Shown: positions 27,161 to 36,511 of the stretch, one piece after another | Numbering within the stretch: position 1 is the stretch's first letter | Layout of the letters: each line of letters opens with the position of its first letter | From: an uncultured Clostridium sp. | GTDB taxonomy: Bacteria > Bacillota > Clostridia > TANB77 > CAG-508 | DNA length: 64,000 nt | Reading direction: 5' to 3' | NCBI GenBank assembly: GCA_946411515.1 | Contig: CAMKEH010000002.1 | Span: 123,975 to 187,974 of the forward strand | The notes under the pieces: generated by a model | Database searches by the model: none | Told to the model about the DNA's origin: nothing | Seen by the model: only the letters and a program-made list of their open reading frames with translations | Program-made: the position numbers and the translations under genes

Positions 27161-28423
27161 TTATGGTTGTTCTCCTAAAGTAACTACCAATTCTTTTTCT
27201 TGTCCATCACGATTTACTTTAATTTTTATTTCATCACCAATTTTATGAGAATTTTTAATTTCATTTAATTCATCCATTTTTGTTATTTTCTTTCCTTCAG
27301 CTTCAATAATTACATCACCAATTTTTATTCCAGCTTTTTCAGCTGCTGAAAAGTCTTCTACAGATTTTACATATACACCTACTACTAATTTATATGTTTT
27401 TGCCATCTGATCATTTAAATCTAATCCAGTAATACCAATATAAGGTCTTTTCACTTTACTATATTGAATTAATTGAGATGTTATATCTTTTGTAGAATTG
27501 ATTGGAATAGCAAATCCCATACCTTCAATTCCGGTTCCAGAAAGTTTTAAAGTATTTATACCAATAACTTTTCCTTGACTATTTACTAATGCTCCACCGC
27601 TATTTCCAGCATTGATTGCAGCATCTGTTTGTATTAATGTAAATTTCTTTCCATCACTATCTGTAACTTCACGATTTACAGCACTTACTACACCACATGT
27701 TATACTAGTTTGTAAACCTAAAGGATTTCCTACAGCCATTGCGAATTCTCCAACTTTAATGCTGTCAGAATCAGCAAATTCAGCCTTAGATAAACCATCT
27801 TTTTCTATTTTTATAACAGCTAAATCTGTTTGCTCATCTTTACCAATAATTTTTGCTTCATATTTAGTTTCATCATTGAATAATGTAACAGTAACTTTTG
27901 TTGCTTCTGATACTTCATAATATGATTCAGAAGATGATGTTGCAACAATATGATTGTTAGTTAAAATATAACCATCTTCACTTATTATAATACCAGAACC
28001 TGTAGCTGTTGCTTTAGTAGTTTGTGCTTGTCTTCCAAACATAGAAAACATAGAGTTTACATTATATTCAACTTCTATACCAACAATAGAGGGTAATATT
28101 TTATTTGCTGCATATATAGATGTGTCAGAATAATTAGCTAAAGATGTTTGATCAACTAGACCTGTATTTGTGCTGCTTTGTGAACTAGATGATAAGCTAT
28201 TATTACCAACTAATGCACGCCTAATTCCTGGTATTCCAAAACATACACCAAGTACTATCGAGCAACCTACTACTCCACTTGCAAAAGGTATTAAAATTCC
28301 TTTTGTAAATCCTATTTTTGCTTTTTGATTTTTTACTTTTTCTTCTTTAATAACTGTATTATAGTTATTTGAGTTTTTTACAGTTTTAAAATCTGATGTT
28401 TTTTCTTCATTATTTTTTTCCAT
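27161..28423 (-). CDS. htrA: HtrA/DegP-type membrane serine protease with PDZ domain
   Basis: A 420-residue surface quality-control protease. A cytoplasmic, charged N-terminus of ~40 residues is followed by one membrane segment (GILIPFASGVVGCSIVLGVC). The trypsin-like domain has the catalytic His in YILTNNHIVA, Asp in EQTDLAVIKI and Ser in NAGNSGGALVN. The C-terminal PDZ domain includes RPYIGITGLDLND and AGIKIGDVIIEAEGK. Such proteases degrade misfolded exported proteins and are often under stress two-component control. Confidence 0.94.
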   Translation of the reverse strand: MEKNNEEKTSDFKTVKNSNNYNTVIKEEKVKNQKAKIGFTKGILIPFASGVVGCSIVLGVCFGIPGIRRALVGNNSLSSSSQSSTNTGLVDQTSLANYSDTSIYAANKILPSIVGIEVEYNVNSMFSMFGRQAQTTKATATGSGIIISEDGYILTNNHIVATSSSESYYEVSEATKVTVTLFNDETKYEAKIIGKDEQTDLAVIKIEKDGLSKAEFADSDSIKVGEFAMAVGNPLGLQTSITCGVVSAVNREVTDSDGKKFTLIQTDAAINAGNSGGALVNSQGKVIGINTLKLSGTGIEGMGFAIPINSTKDITSQLIQYSKVKRPYIGITGLDLNDQMAKTYKLVVGVYVKSVEDFSAAEKAGIKIGDVIIEAEGKKITKMDELNEIKNSHKIGDEIKIKVNRDGQEKELVVTLGEQP

Positions 28424-28603
28424 AGTTATCCTCCTTAAAATTCCTAAATGTATTTTAACTCTTTTCTTACAAATAATACAATACCTTTGTGAAAATTTTG
28501 TGAAAAATTTTTGTAAATTTGAATTTAATTTAAAATACTATTGAAAAAAATAATTTATAAATATATAATTAGGGGGATAAAAATAGTAAAGGATGATTAA
28601 ATT

Positions 28604-29089
28604 ATGAGAAACAAAGGAATTACATTAGTAAGTTTAATAGTTACAATTATAGTATTAATAATAATTGCATCAATATCAATTAATATTGGAAGTAACATGA
28701 TAAAAAAAGCAGGGTTAGAAGAACTAAAAACAAATATGTTATTAATTCAAGCAAAAGCAAAAGAATATGTAGAAGAAGCAAACTTTAAAATGGGAAAAAA
28801 TGCAGATGAAAAGAAAGAAGCTGTTAGAAACGAAGTATATGTAGAAAAAGCAAAATTAAAAGAACCCCAAATTGTAGCTCCTCCAATAGACTTAACAGAT
28901 TGCTATGAATTAACAGAAGAAACATATCAAAATTGGGGATTAGATAAAATACAATTAGAATCAAATGAACATTATTTAGTTAAGTTTGATGAGCAAAATA
29001 TGACAGTAGAAGTATATAATATACCAGGATATAAAGCTGCAGATGGTCAAAAATATTCATTAACAGACATAGATAAAATAGAGGAATAA
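28604..29089 (+). CDS. Short pilin-like protein
   Basis: A 161-residue protein with a type IV pilin-like N-terminus: short basic leader, then G/ITLVSLIVTIIVLIIIASISI. Glu at mature position 5 is again missing. The rest is hydrophilic, with a helical stretch (residues ~35-75) then a small acidic domain (DLTDCYELTEETYQNWG, YNIPGYKAADG). There is no leucine-rich region and, unlike the three LRR-type loci, no microsatellite leader. It ends one base before rnhB and carries that gene's ribosome site. Confidence 0.75.
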   Translation: MRNKGITLVSLIVTIIVLIIIASISINIGSNMIKKAGLEELKTNMLLIQAKAKEYVEEANFKMGKNADEKKEAVRNEVYVEKAKLKEPQIVAPPIDLTDCYELTEETYQNWGLDKIQLESNEHYLVKFDEQNMTVEVYNIPGYKAADGQKYSLTDIDKIEE

Positions 29090-29090
29090 A

Positions 29091-29723
29091 ATGAAAGAAA
29101 AAGAATTAGAAAGACTAACAAAATTAAAAGAAATAGAAAAAGATTTATATGAAAAAGGATTTAAAAATATTTGTGGTATAGATGAAGCAGGAAGAGGGCC
29201 ATTGGCTGGACCTGTGGTTATAGCAGGTGTTATTATGCCAAAAGATTCAATGATAGAGGGAGTAAATGACTCTAAAAAAGTATCAGAAAAGAAAAGAGAA
29301 AAGCTATATGATCAAATTATTGAAGAAGCTATAAGTTATTCTGTTGCGATAGTAGGACAAGATGTAATAGATGATATAAATATACTAAATGCAACAAAAC
29401 AAGGGTTAACTGAAGTTGTAGATGGATTAGATGTAAAACCAGATTTAATATTAGTTGATGCCTTAACACATATAAATACTAGAGGCATACCATATGACTC
29501 AATAATTAAAGGAGATGCAAAATGTTATAATATAGCAGCAGCATCAATTTTAGCTAAAGTAACAAGAGATAGAATAATGAGACAGTGGGATGAAGTGTAT
29601 CCAGAGTATGGTTTTATAAATCATAAAGGATATGGAACAGCAAAACATATAGAAGCCATAAAACAATATGGATTAACACCAATACATAGAAAATCTTTTA
29701 CAAAGAATTTTGTTACAAATTAA
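29091..29723 (+). CDS. rnhB: Ribonuclease HII
   Basis: RNase HII removes ribonucleotides from RNA-DNA hybrids. The catalytic acidic motif GIDEAGRGPLAGPVV, the second Asp in LILVDAL and the KGDAKCYNIAAASILAKVTRD segment are present, with GYGTAKHIEAIKQYGLTPIHRKSF at the C-terminus. 210 residues is a normal length. GAGGAATAAA precedes the ATG. Confidence 0.96.
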   Translation: MKEKELERLTKLKEIEKDLYEKGFKNICGIDEAGRGPLAGPVVIAGVIMPKDSMIEGVNDSKKVSEKKREKLYDQIIEEAISYSVAIVGQDVIDDINILNATKQGLTEVVDGLDVKPDLILVDALTHINTRGIPYDSIIKGDAKCYNIAAASILAKVTRDRIMRQWDEVYPEYGFINHKGYGTAKHIEAIKQYGLTPIHRKSFTKNFVTN

Positions 29724-29790
29724 TATAAATTGTTGAAAAAAATATACAATATGCTATAATGTATAAAGATAAAAAGAAGGGAAGAATACA

Positions 29791-29937
29791 ATGAAAAAAA
29801 ATAAAACAGAAAAAAATGAAAAAAAACGTAAATATGATAAAAATCAATTGATGGTAAAAATAGTAGCTGGAATTTTAGTACTATTAATGGTTGCAGCAGC
29901 ACTTTATACAGTTGTTTATATGATATTTGCTAGATAG
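29791..29937 (+). CDS. Small single-pass membrane protein upstream of cdaA
   Basis: A 48-residue protein with a Lys/Asn-rich cytoplasmic N-terminus (MKKNKTEKNEKKRKY) and one membrane segment (IVAGILVLLMVAAALYTVVY). A promoter (TTGAAA 29733, TATAAT 29755, 16-bp spacer) and an AAGGGAAG ribosome site precede it, and cdaA follows after 15 bases. It resembles the small DUF4044-type proteins of Clostridia; the function is unknown, and a role with CdaA is only suggested by position. Confidence 0.7.
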   Translation: MKKNKTEKNEKKRKYDKNQLMVKIVAGILVLLMVAAALYTVVYMIFAR

Positions 29938-29952
29938 ACAAGGAGAAAAAAT

Positions 29953-30903
29953 ATGATAATTAATTTAGGAACAAATTGGGAAGATTTTTTTAAAGATAAT
30001 ATATTAGAATATTTTAAATCTTTACAATCAAATCCATTTGAATTAGTAACATTAATAATAGATTTAACAATAGTTATATTTTTATTATATTGTTTTTTCA
30101 AGGTAGTAAAAGGTTCTAGAGCTTGGCAATTAATAAAAGGAATAGCTTTTGTAGTAATTGCTACATGGATTAGTGGATTATTAAATTTGAAGATATTAAA
30201 CTGGTTTTTAACAGGAATTATGAATATAGGAGTAATTGCCATAATTGTTATTTTCCAACCAGAACTAAGAAGAGCATTAGAACAATTAGGAACAAATAAA
30301 CTAACTCGACTTTTTGGAATTGATAAAGATTTAGCAACAAAAACAAAAGAAGATATTTATAAAGTAGTAATAGCAGCTACAGAACTTTCAAAGACAAAAA
30401 CAGGAGCTTTAATTGTTTATGAAAGAGATATAAAGATTCAAGATATTATTTCAACAGGAATACCAATGAATGCAGAAGTATCACCACAATTATTAGTAAA
30501 TATATTTGAACCTAAAACACCTCTTCATGATGGAGCAGTAATAATATCAGGAAATAAAATAGCAGCTGCAGCTTGTGTACTTCCACTATCTGATGATAAA
30601 GATATATCAAAAGAATTAGGAACAAGACATAGAGCAGCAATTGGAATTTCAAAAGAATCTGATAGTATAGTTGTTATTGTATCAGAAGAAACAGGTAAAA
30701 TTTCTGTTGCCAAAGATGGAACTCTTATTGCAGATGTCAGAGAAGATGTATTAAAGAAGATATTAATTAGTAATATTGTTACAAAAAGATTTGCATCAGA
30801 AAAAGCTGATAGAAAAAATAAGATAGAAGAATTAAGAAATAAAATGAGAAAAGATAAACTAAATAAGGAAAACAAACAAGAAACAGAAAAAGAAGAAAAA
30901 TAA
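29953..30903 (+). CDS. cdaA: Diadenylate cyclase CdaA
   Basis: CdaA makes the second messenger c-di-AMP from two ATP at the membrane. Three membrane segments occupy residues ~20-95. The DisA_N/DAC domain has the catalytic DGAVIISG and the ATP-binding GTRHRAAIG motifs, followed by VSEETGKISVAKDG. The C-terminus is a long charged helix (KADRKNKIEELRNKMRKDK). No ybbR gene follows here; truA is next. Confidence 0.95.
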   Translation: MIINLGTNWEDFFKDNILEYFKSLQSNPFELVTLIIDLTIVIFLLYCFFKVVKGSRAWQLIKGIAFVVIATWISGLLNLKILNWFLTGIMNIGVIAIIVIFQPELRRALEQLGTNKLTRLFGIDKDLATKTKEDIYKVVIAATELSKTKTGALIVYERDIKIQDIISTGIPMNAEVSPQLLVNIFEPKTPLHDGAVIISGNKIAAAACVLPLSDDKDISKELGTRHRAAIGISKESDSIVVIVSEETGKISVAKDGTLIADVREDVLKKILISNIVTKRFASEKADRKNKIEELRNKMRKDKLNKENKQETEKEEK

Positions 30904-30985
30904 AAGGGTCGCTCTATAGCGACCTTAAATATTATAATAAGAAGAGTAAAAAAGTATTAATATATTTAATTGAAAGGAATATGAA

Positions 30986-31724
30986 ATGAGAAATATAAAA
31001 CTTGTAATAGAATATGATGGAAAAGAATTCAATCGGATGGCAAAAACAACCAGATAAATTAAATATTCAAGGAACAATTGAAAAAGCAATTGAAACAATC
31101 ACAAAAGAGCAAGTTGATTTAATGGCTTCAGGTAGAACTGATAGAGGAGTTCATGCCTTAGGACAAGTTGCAAATTTCAAGACAAATTCAGATTTGCCAA
31201 TTGATAAAATGGCAATTGCAATAAATGCGAATTTAAAAAAATCAATTAGAATTTTATCTGCAGAAGAAGTAAATGAAAACTTTCATAGTAGATTAACATG
31301 TAAGAAAAAAACATATAGATATATTATAAATAATTCTAAATATGGAACAGCAATTTATAGAAATTTAGAAACTCATATACCTATGAAATTAGATGTAGAA
31401 AAAATGAAAGAAGCTGTGAAATATTTTGAAGGAGAACATGATTTTAAAGCATTTAAGGCAAGTGGAACTAGTAGTAAAAGTAGTATAAGAACCATTTATA
31501 AAGCAGAAGTAAAACAAATGCCTGATGATAGAATATATGTTGAATTAACAGGAAATGGCTTTTTATATAATATGGTAAGAATAATAACAGGAACACTTGT
31601 AGAAGTAGGACTAGGAAAAATTGAACCTAAAGAAATAGAAAACATAATAAAATCTAAAAAAAGAGAAAATGCAGGAAAAACTCTTCCGCCTGAAGGATTA
31701 TATTTAGTAAAAGTAGAATATTAA
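30986..31724 (+). CDS. truA: tRNA pseudouridine(38-40) synthase TruA, read through a CGG +1 site
   Basis: TruA makes pseudouridine in the anticodon arm. The true start is ATG 30986 (MRNIKLVIEYDGKEFN) after GAAAGGAAT. Codon 17 is CGG (31034-31036). Skipping its C gives FN-GWQKQPDKLNIQGTIE, the universal FxGWQ motif. The catalytic Asp lies in ASGRTDRGVHALGQVANF. The total is ~245 residues. Without the shift translation would end after about six more codons, so the shift decides whether any TruA is made. Confidence 0.94.
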
Positions 31725-31787
31725 TAAATTTTATTAACAAATTATAATGTAGATGCATAAGATAAAGTAAAAAAGGAGAGATAGGAT

Positions 31788-32090
31788 ATGACAAATATAT
31801 TACTTTTATTTTTTGCTTTACCTATAGCTACAATTATTATTTCTATTGCACTTCAGAAAATTTTAGATAATCCATTATTAGTTGCAGCAATAATTTTTGC
31901 AATATTTTTGGTTGTAACTTTTATAATAGGAGATTTGAATTTGTTAATAGCAACAATTGTATATACTATACTTAGTTTTTTAACAGCAGCTATTATAAAT
32001 TACATAGATGAAAATAGAGAAGAAAATAATAATAACAATAACAACAATAATAACATCAATAACAACCAATGTTCTTGTAGAAGAAGATAA
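31788..32090 (+). CDS. DUF2651 (YbeF-type) membrane protein with poly-Asn tail
   Basis: A 100-residue protein with three membrane segments (LLLFFALPIATIIISIAL, LLVAAIIFAIFLVVTFII, LIATIVYTILSFLTAAII) and the family's LDNPLLVAAI signature. The C-terminus is a run of about ten Asn followed by INNNQCSCRRR; the AAT/AAC tract is a likely length-variable region. The function of DUF2651 is unknown. Confidence 0.75.
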   Translation: MTNILLLFFALPIATIIISIALQKILDNPLLVAAIIFAIFLVVTFIIGDLNLLIATIVYTILSFLTAAIINYIDENREENNNNNNNNNNINNNQCSCRRR

Positions 32091-32091
32091 T

Positions 32092-32123
32092 AACCTAAAG
32101 CTAAGGCTCTAGGTTGTTTTTTT
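32092..32123 (+). terminator. Intrinsic terminator
   Basis: AACCTA pairs with TAGGTT around a 12-base loop that contains AAGCTAAGGCTC, followed by T7. Confidence 0.65.
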
Positions 32124-32162
32124 ATGAAATACAAGGTATCATTTTAATTACTAACAATATGC

Positions 32163-32191
32163 TTTACATTTAGCCCAAAATATGTTATTAT
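32163..32191 (+). promoter_or_regulatory. Promoter of the permease gene
   Basis: TTTACA at 32163-32168 and TATTAT at 32186-32191 with a 17-bp spacer. Confidence 0.6.
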
Positions 32192-32221
32192 ATTTAAACG
32201 AAAGAAAAAGGAGAAAGAAAA

Positions 32222-33076
32222 ATGTTAGAAGTAATACAAGATGCTCTAATAGATAGTGTTAAGTTGTTACCATTTTTATTTATTACATATTTAATAATGG
32301 AATATATAGAGCATAAGACTAGTGAAAAGTCTAAAGAAACAATAAAAAAATCAGGAAAATTTGGACCTTTGATTGGTAGTATACTTGGAATATTTCCTCA
32401 ATGTGGATTTTCAGTTTCTGCAACTAATCTTTATGCTGCAAGAGTAATTACGCTTGGAACTTTAATTTCAGTCTATTTATCTACTTCTGATGAAATGTTA
32501 CCAATATTTATATCAGAAGCAGTACCAGTGAGTACAATTTTGAAAATATTATTAGTAAAACTAGTAATAGGAATGGTAGCAGGATTTTTGATAGACTTGT
32601 TCTTAAGAGTGAAAAATAAAAATAAACAAGAAGATGAAAAAATAGTAGATTTATGTGAAAAAGAACATTGTCATTGTGATCATGGAATTATTAAATCTTC
32701 TTTAAAACATACATTAAATATATTTATATTTATATTAATTATTACAGTGGTAATAGATATAGCGATATATTTTATAGGTGAAGAAAGAATAGCAGGACTT
32801 ATAGAAATAAACCCAATATTAGGACCTGTAATTGCAGGATTAATCGGATTAATTCCAAATTGTGCATCTTCAGTAATACTTACACAATTATATCTAGAAA
32901 ATATCATAACAGCATCTACAATGATTTCAGGACTTTTGGTTGGAGCGGGAGTTGGACTTGCAGTTTTATTTAAAACCAATAAAGGAATAAAACAAAATAT
33001 TAAAATTGTTGGATTATTATATCTAATAGGTGTAATATCAGGAATAATAATTGGAAATTTAGGAATAAATTTTTAA
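32222..33076 (+). CDS. Putative arsenic/manganese efflux-type permease (ArsP_2-like)
   Basis: A 284-residue membrane protein with two related halves: GPLIGSILGIFPQCGFSVSA in the first and GPVIAGLIGLIPNCASSVIL in the second, each with a conserved Pro-x-Cys motif in a membrane segment. A hydrophilic His/Cys-rich loop (CEKEHCHCDHG) between the halves could bind metal. This is the layout of the putative manganese transporter/arsenic efflux family (PF11449). The actual substrate cannot be judged from sequence. Confidence 0.75.
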   Translation: MLEVIQDALIDSVKLLPFLFITYLIMEYIEHKTSEKSKETIKKSGKFGPLIGSILGIFPQCGFSVSATNLYAARVITLGTLISVYLSTSDEMLPIFISEAVPVSTILKILLVKLVIGMVAGFLIDLFLRVKNKNKQEDEKIVDLCEKEHCHCDHGIIKSSLKHTLNIFIFILIITVVIDIAIYFIGEERIAGLIEINPILGPVIAGLIGLIPNCASSVILTQLYLENIITASTMISGLLVGAGVGLAVLFKTNKGIKQNIKIVGLLYLIGVISGIIIGNLGINF

Positions 33077-33115
33077 TTAATATAATAATAGATATATAAG
33101 AATATAAATGGAAGT

Positions 33116-33144
33116 GAGGTTACCTTAAAAGTAACCTCATTTTA
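33116..33144. terminator. Terminator between permease and virD4-like gene
   Basis: GAGGTTACC pairs with GGTAACCTC-type sequence (GTAACCTC), then ATTTT; it can serve both convergent genes. Confidence 0.7.
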
Positions 33145-33152
33145 CAATGTAA

Positions 33153-35511
33153 TTATTTATTTTTTTTCTTTTTTAAATTTACTACTATTGCATCTGAATT
33201 GTTGAATAAGTATTTAGAATCTGTAGTATCTGTTTGAATTGGATCAATTTCATTTCTTTCATCTTTAAAATCAATATTTTTGGGATTGAATTTTTGCTTT
33301 GATGAATCATCATCATCTCCAGAGTAAGTCTTTGCATTATCAGAATATTTATTAAAGTTAAATGATTTTGATTTTCTAGGCTCTTTATATTTTGCTTCTA
33401 AGTATCCGAAATCTTCCTTCTCCAACTAATGGCTTTCCATTTGCAGCTCTAATTTTGAAAGCTCCATCCGATGCAGGCATTGTTTGAAGTTTTCCAACTT
33501 GGAAGTATTTAACAAAAGCCCATTTTACACTACCATATTTTTTATCATATTCCATAGTTCCCATATCCATATTATTTGTATAAGTCCATTCTCTTCTTGT
33601 TCCAAATTCTTCAGACCACCATTCTAATTCATCTACAGTACCGTTTCCAGTATAAAGTTTATTTGCACAGTTTGAAAGAATAGTATTTTTATAGTTTTCT
33701 CTTAAATTAGGAGTTTCTAATTGTTGTAAGCTTTGTACGGAAATTATATTTCCAACCTTGTATTTTCTATACATTGTAAACATTGCTTCTGTATCTTTAC
33801 AAATAAAGTCTGTAAATTCATCAACGTATAAGAAATGTGGAATTCTTGAATCTTCTACACCAGGCCTTCTTAAAACTGCATTTTGCATTGCAACTAAGAA
33901 GAATAGTCCAAATGCTTTATGACCTGCTGCACCAAGATCTCCACGTCTTGTACAAATAAATGTTATATTTGCATTAGATAACATATCGTCAAAGTTTAAA
34001 TTATTTGTTCTATTACACAAAATACTTTTTATTCCAGGGATTCTTAGTAAATTATCTAATTGGCTAATAACTGTATATAAATATTTTTCTATATTAGACT
34101 TTCCTGGAGCATTTTGATAGAAATTCTTTCTAAAATATATTAGTTGAACACTATATTTTTCTCTTAATCCTTCATCATGTGCCATTATTTCACACATTTT
34201 TTCAATTAATTCAAAATTAGTAAACATTTTTAACATATCTTCCATAGTAGGAAGTTTTCCATCATTCATTCTAGGATACATTTCTTTAAGTAAAATGGCT
34301 AAATTTTCTATTGCTTGCATTACAATATCTTCTTTATAAGCTTCATCAACATCACTATGTGAAGTGTTATACATTGCTTTTAAAACAGAAGATATACTAA
34401 TAGCTATTTTTGAAGAGTCATTATATACAAAAGGATTTAATCCTATAGAATCTGAATTTCCTGGATCTATTATATTATATTTAAATCCAAAATTATCACA
34501 TACATCAATCATATGAGCTATTACTTCATAATCAGGAGCCATTAATGTAAGTCCCAAATCTTTATAAGTTATTTCATTCCCAAATGAACTTAAAATCATC
34601 TTTTTCATATAAGCTTTAAAAATTGATTGTTTATCTTCAATAGGTGTCAACATATTTAAATTAAAGTTTTTATTTAAATAATCATTATCATATGGAGCAT
34701 TTAATGTTGCTATTCTTGTTTTTAAAGCTGTAAATCCCATTTCTTTCGAAACTTCTCTATAGAAAAACTTTCTTTCTAAATCTCTTGCAATTAACGGTTC
34801 ATATACTTGAGATGTTTTTCCAGAACCAGAACCACCACATACAAATAAAGATTGATATCTAGAACTTTCAGGAATTGTAATTGATTTTCCATTTTCTACG
34901 TCATAACATAAATATACTTCAGCTGTATATGGGCCAGTACCGATTTTTTTATTAGCTAAGTTGATTCCAGGATAGTCCCAAATAGAACGAACTTTATCTT
35001 TGCTATCATTAACTCCAAAGAATAACCATTTAAATAAAGGAAATATTGTAACTAATGGTAGATATAATGAAATACTAACCATAGCTGGAGTTACTAAATC
35101 TGAATACTCAGTAATAATTTCTACATAATTAGGGATAGATAGTAAGAATAACCATACTCCCATGTTAAGCCACTGAGTAAACATTGAAATTGCAATTATG
35201 TATAAACCTATTACATATATATAAAATAGTGTAACTTTTTTTGCTTTTGATGTTGAAAATTTAGATGGACCTGAAAATAAGTATGCAAAAACTGGACAAG
35301 CCAATGCAAATGTATACATTAAAGGTCCCCAGTAAGAATAAGATACACCAGTAAATATCATAAGAAGCATTTCTACTATTCTATCTACTGCAAAATATAC
35401 TGTAATTAAAGTTAAAATATATGTAACAAATGTATTTCTATCTGTTTTTAAAAATCCCAAAAATTTATCTATATATTTCATTTGAAAAGTCCTTTCATAA
35501 TTTATAATCAT
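33153..35511 (-). CDS. VirD4/TraG-like coupling ATPase, read through a CGG +1 site
   Basis: A ~785-residue membrane ATPase of the type IV coupling-protein family. About four N-terminal membrane segments are followed by the ATPase core: Walker A CGGSGSGKTSQV, Walker B-like HFLYVDEFTDF, and FICTRRGDLGAAGHKAFGLF. Near the end the zero frame hits CGG at 33406-33408 (minus); skipping one C changes the tail from a stop four codons on to GYLEAKYKEPRKSKSF and a further ~84 residues, ending with acidic and Lys-rich sequence. No relaxase, VirB4 or integrase is nearby, so it is an orphan of a conjugative system or has another DNA- or protein-translocation role. Confidence 0.82.
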
Positions 35512-35636
35512 ACATATATATTATCCTATAAAATCGCGAAAAAAACAAGAGGTTTGCTGAAAATTATACCAATTTTTGAATAATTTTGTAACATAAAGAA
35601 TATAATATAAAATAAAAAAGTCTAAGGAGAATATAA

Positions 35637-35924
35637 ATGGAAGAAGAATATGTTAAAGAAACTAAATTAATAGAAACTACTGAAATAGAAAAAGAAATTC
35701 AATTAATAAGAAACATTATAAGGACAAGAGAACAACTAAAAAGCGATAATGTGAATTTTGAATATGCTAAAGGAGATCTAGTAGATTACTATTCATATCA
35801 AATAAAAGCTAACCAAGCAAAACTAGACTACTTAATTAAACTTGCAAAATCAAAAGGTATTCAAGTTGATATGATAAAAGATAAAAAATTTACATTTTTA
35901 GAAACTGAAGAAGAGGTAGGATAG
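35637..35924 (+). CDS. yaaL: DUF2508 protein YaaL
   Basis: A 95-residue small acidic helical protein. The pattern NVNFEYAKGDLVDYYSYQIKANQAKLDYLIKLAKSKGI matches the DUF2508/YaaL family. It precedes bofA, as yaaL does in Bacillus. The function is unknown. AAGGAG precedes the ATG. Confidence 0.75.
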   Translation: MEEEYVKETKLIETTEIEKEIQLIRNIIRTREQLKSDNVNFEYAKGDLVDYYSYQIKANQAKLDYLIKLAKSKGIQVDMIKDKKFTFLETEEEVG

Positions 35925-35997
35925 TAATATTTGTCCAATTTCAAACATACAAATGGTAATAAGAAATTATTATCATTTTTTGTTTGGAGTGAAGGAA

Positions 35998-36258
35998 ATG
36001 GATACAAATATTATTACTTTTTTAGCTTGTATATGTTTTATTTTTATATTTGGAAGAATATTTATTGTACCTTTTAAAAAGATATTAAAACTTATTATTA
36101 ATTCAGTTTTAGGAGGCCTTACAATTTATATTATTAATTTAATAGGAGCAGGATTTGGATTTCATATTGGACTAAATATTTTTACAAGTATATTAGTAGG
36201 TCTACTTGGGCTTCCAGGTGCAGTATGTCTTATTATTGTTAAGTTATTGATTGGATAA
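35998..36258 (+). CDS. bofA: Pro-sigma-K processing inhibitor BofA
   Basis: BofA is a small membrane protein that holds the SpoIVFB protease inactive until the forespore signal arrives. The 86 residues have membrane segments and the family C-terminus NLIGAGFGFHIGLNIFTSILVGLLGLPGAVCLIIVK, given here only as a pattern at residues ~45-82. The start ATG 35998 follows GGAGTGAAGGAA; an upstream ATG at 35953 lies before that site. With yaaL it forms the conserved yaaL-bofA pair. Confidence 0.9.
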   Translation: MDTNIITFLACICFIFIFGRIFIVPFKKILKLIINSVLGGLTIYIINLIGAGFGFHIGLNIFTSILVGLLGLPGAVCLIIVKLLIG

Positions 36259-36286
36259 TAGATAAATAAAAATATTTATAAAACTA

Positions 36287-36479
36287 TTGAAAAAAATTAT
36301 AATCTAATATAAAATAATTATAGAAAATGGAAAGAGGGATAAAATGCAAAAGATAAAAATGGCTAAAAGCCTTGCAAGAGTAACACACACACACACACCA
36401 ATAATTTAAATAATAATATATTAATAATAAATATAACAGAACTAGACCTATAAATAATAGGTTTTGGTTCTGCTTTTTG
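36287..36479 (+). promoter_or_regulatory. Microsatellite leader B: promoter, (AC)8 leader ORF and terminator hairpin
   Basis: Promoter TTGAAA at 36287 and TAAAAT at 36310, 17-bp spacer. A leader ORF at 36344-36409 holds eight AC units (36383-36398). The hairpin at 36437-36472 (CAGAAC...GACCTAT / ATAGGTTTTGGTTCTG) plus TTTTT forms a terminator, and the sequence after it (TTTTTGCGTTTTATAA) repeats that of leader A. The present register stops 28 bases before the hairpin. One unit fewer (or two more) extends translation to TAA 36451-36453 in the hairpin loop; one unit more stops at 36404. Confidence 0.75.
36344..36409 (+). CDS. Leader peptide B with Thr-His repeat
   Basis: A 21-codon ORF: MQKIKMAKSLARV, then THTHT, then PII. 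GAGGGAT is the ribosome site. The Thr-His tract is encoded by a pure AC microsatellite. It shares its arrangement with leaders A and C. Confidence 0.55.
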   Translation: MQKIKMAKSLARVTHTHTPII

Positions 36480-36511
36480 CGTTTTATAAAAATAAAAGGG
36501 AGAGAAAGTTT

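Noticed and set aside
33153-35511. An integrated conjugative element around the VirD4-like gene
   Set aside because: No integrase, relaxase, VirB4, attachment repeats or tRNA junction were seen nearby.
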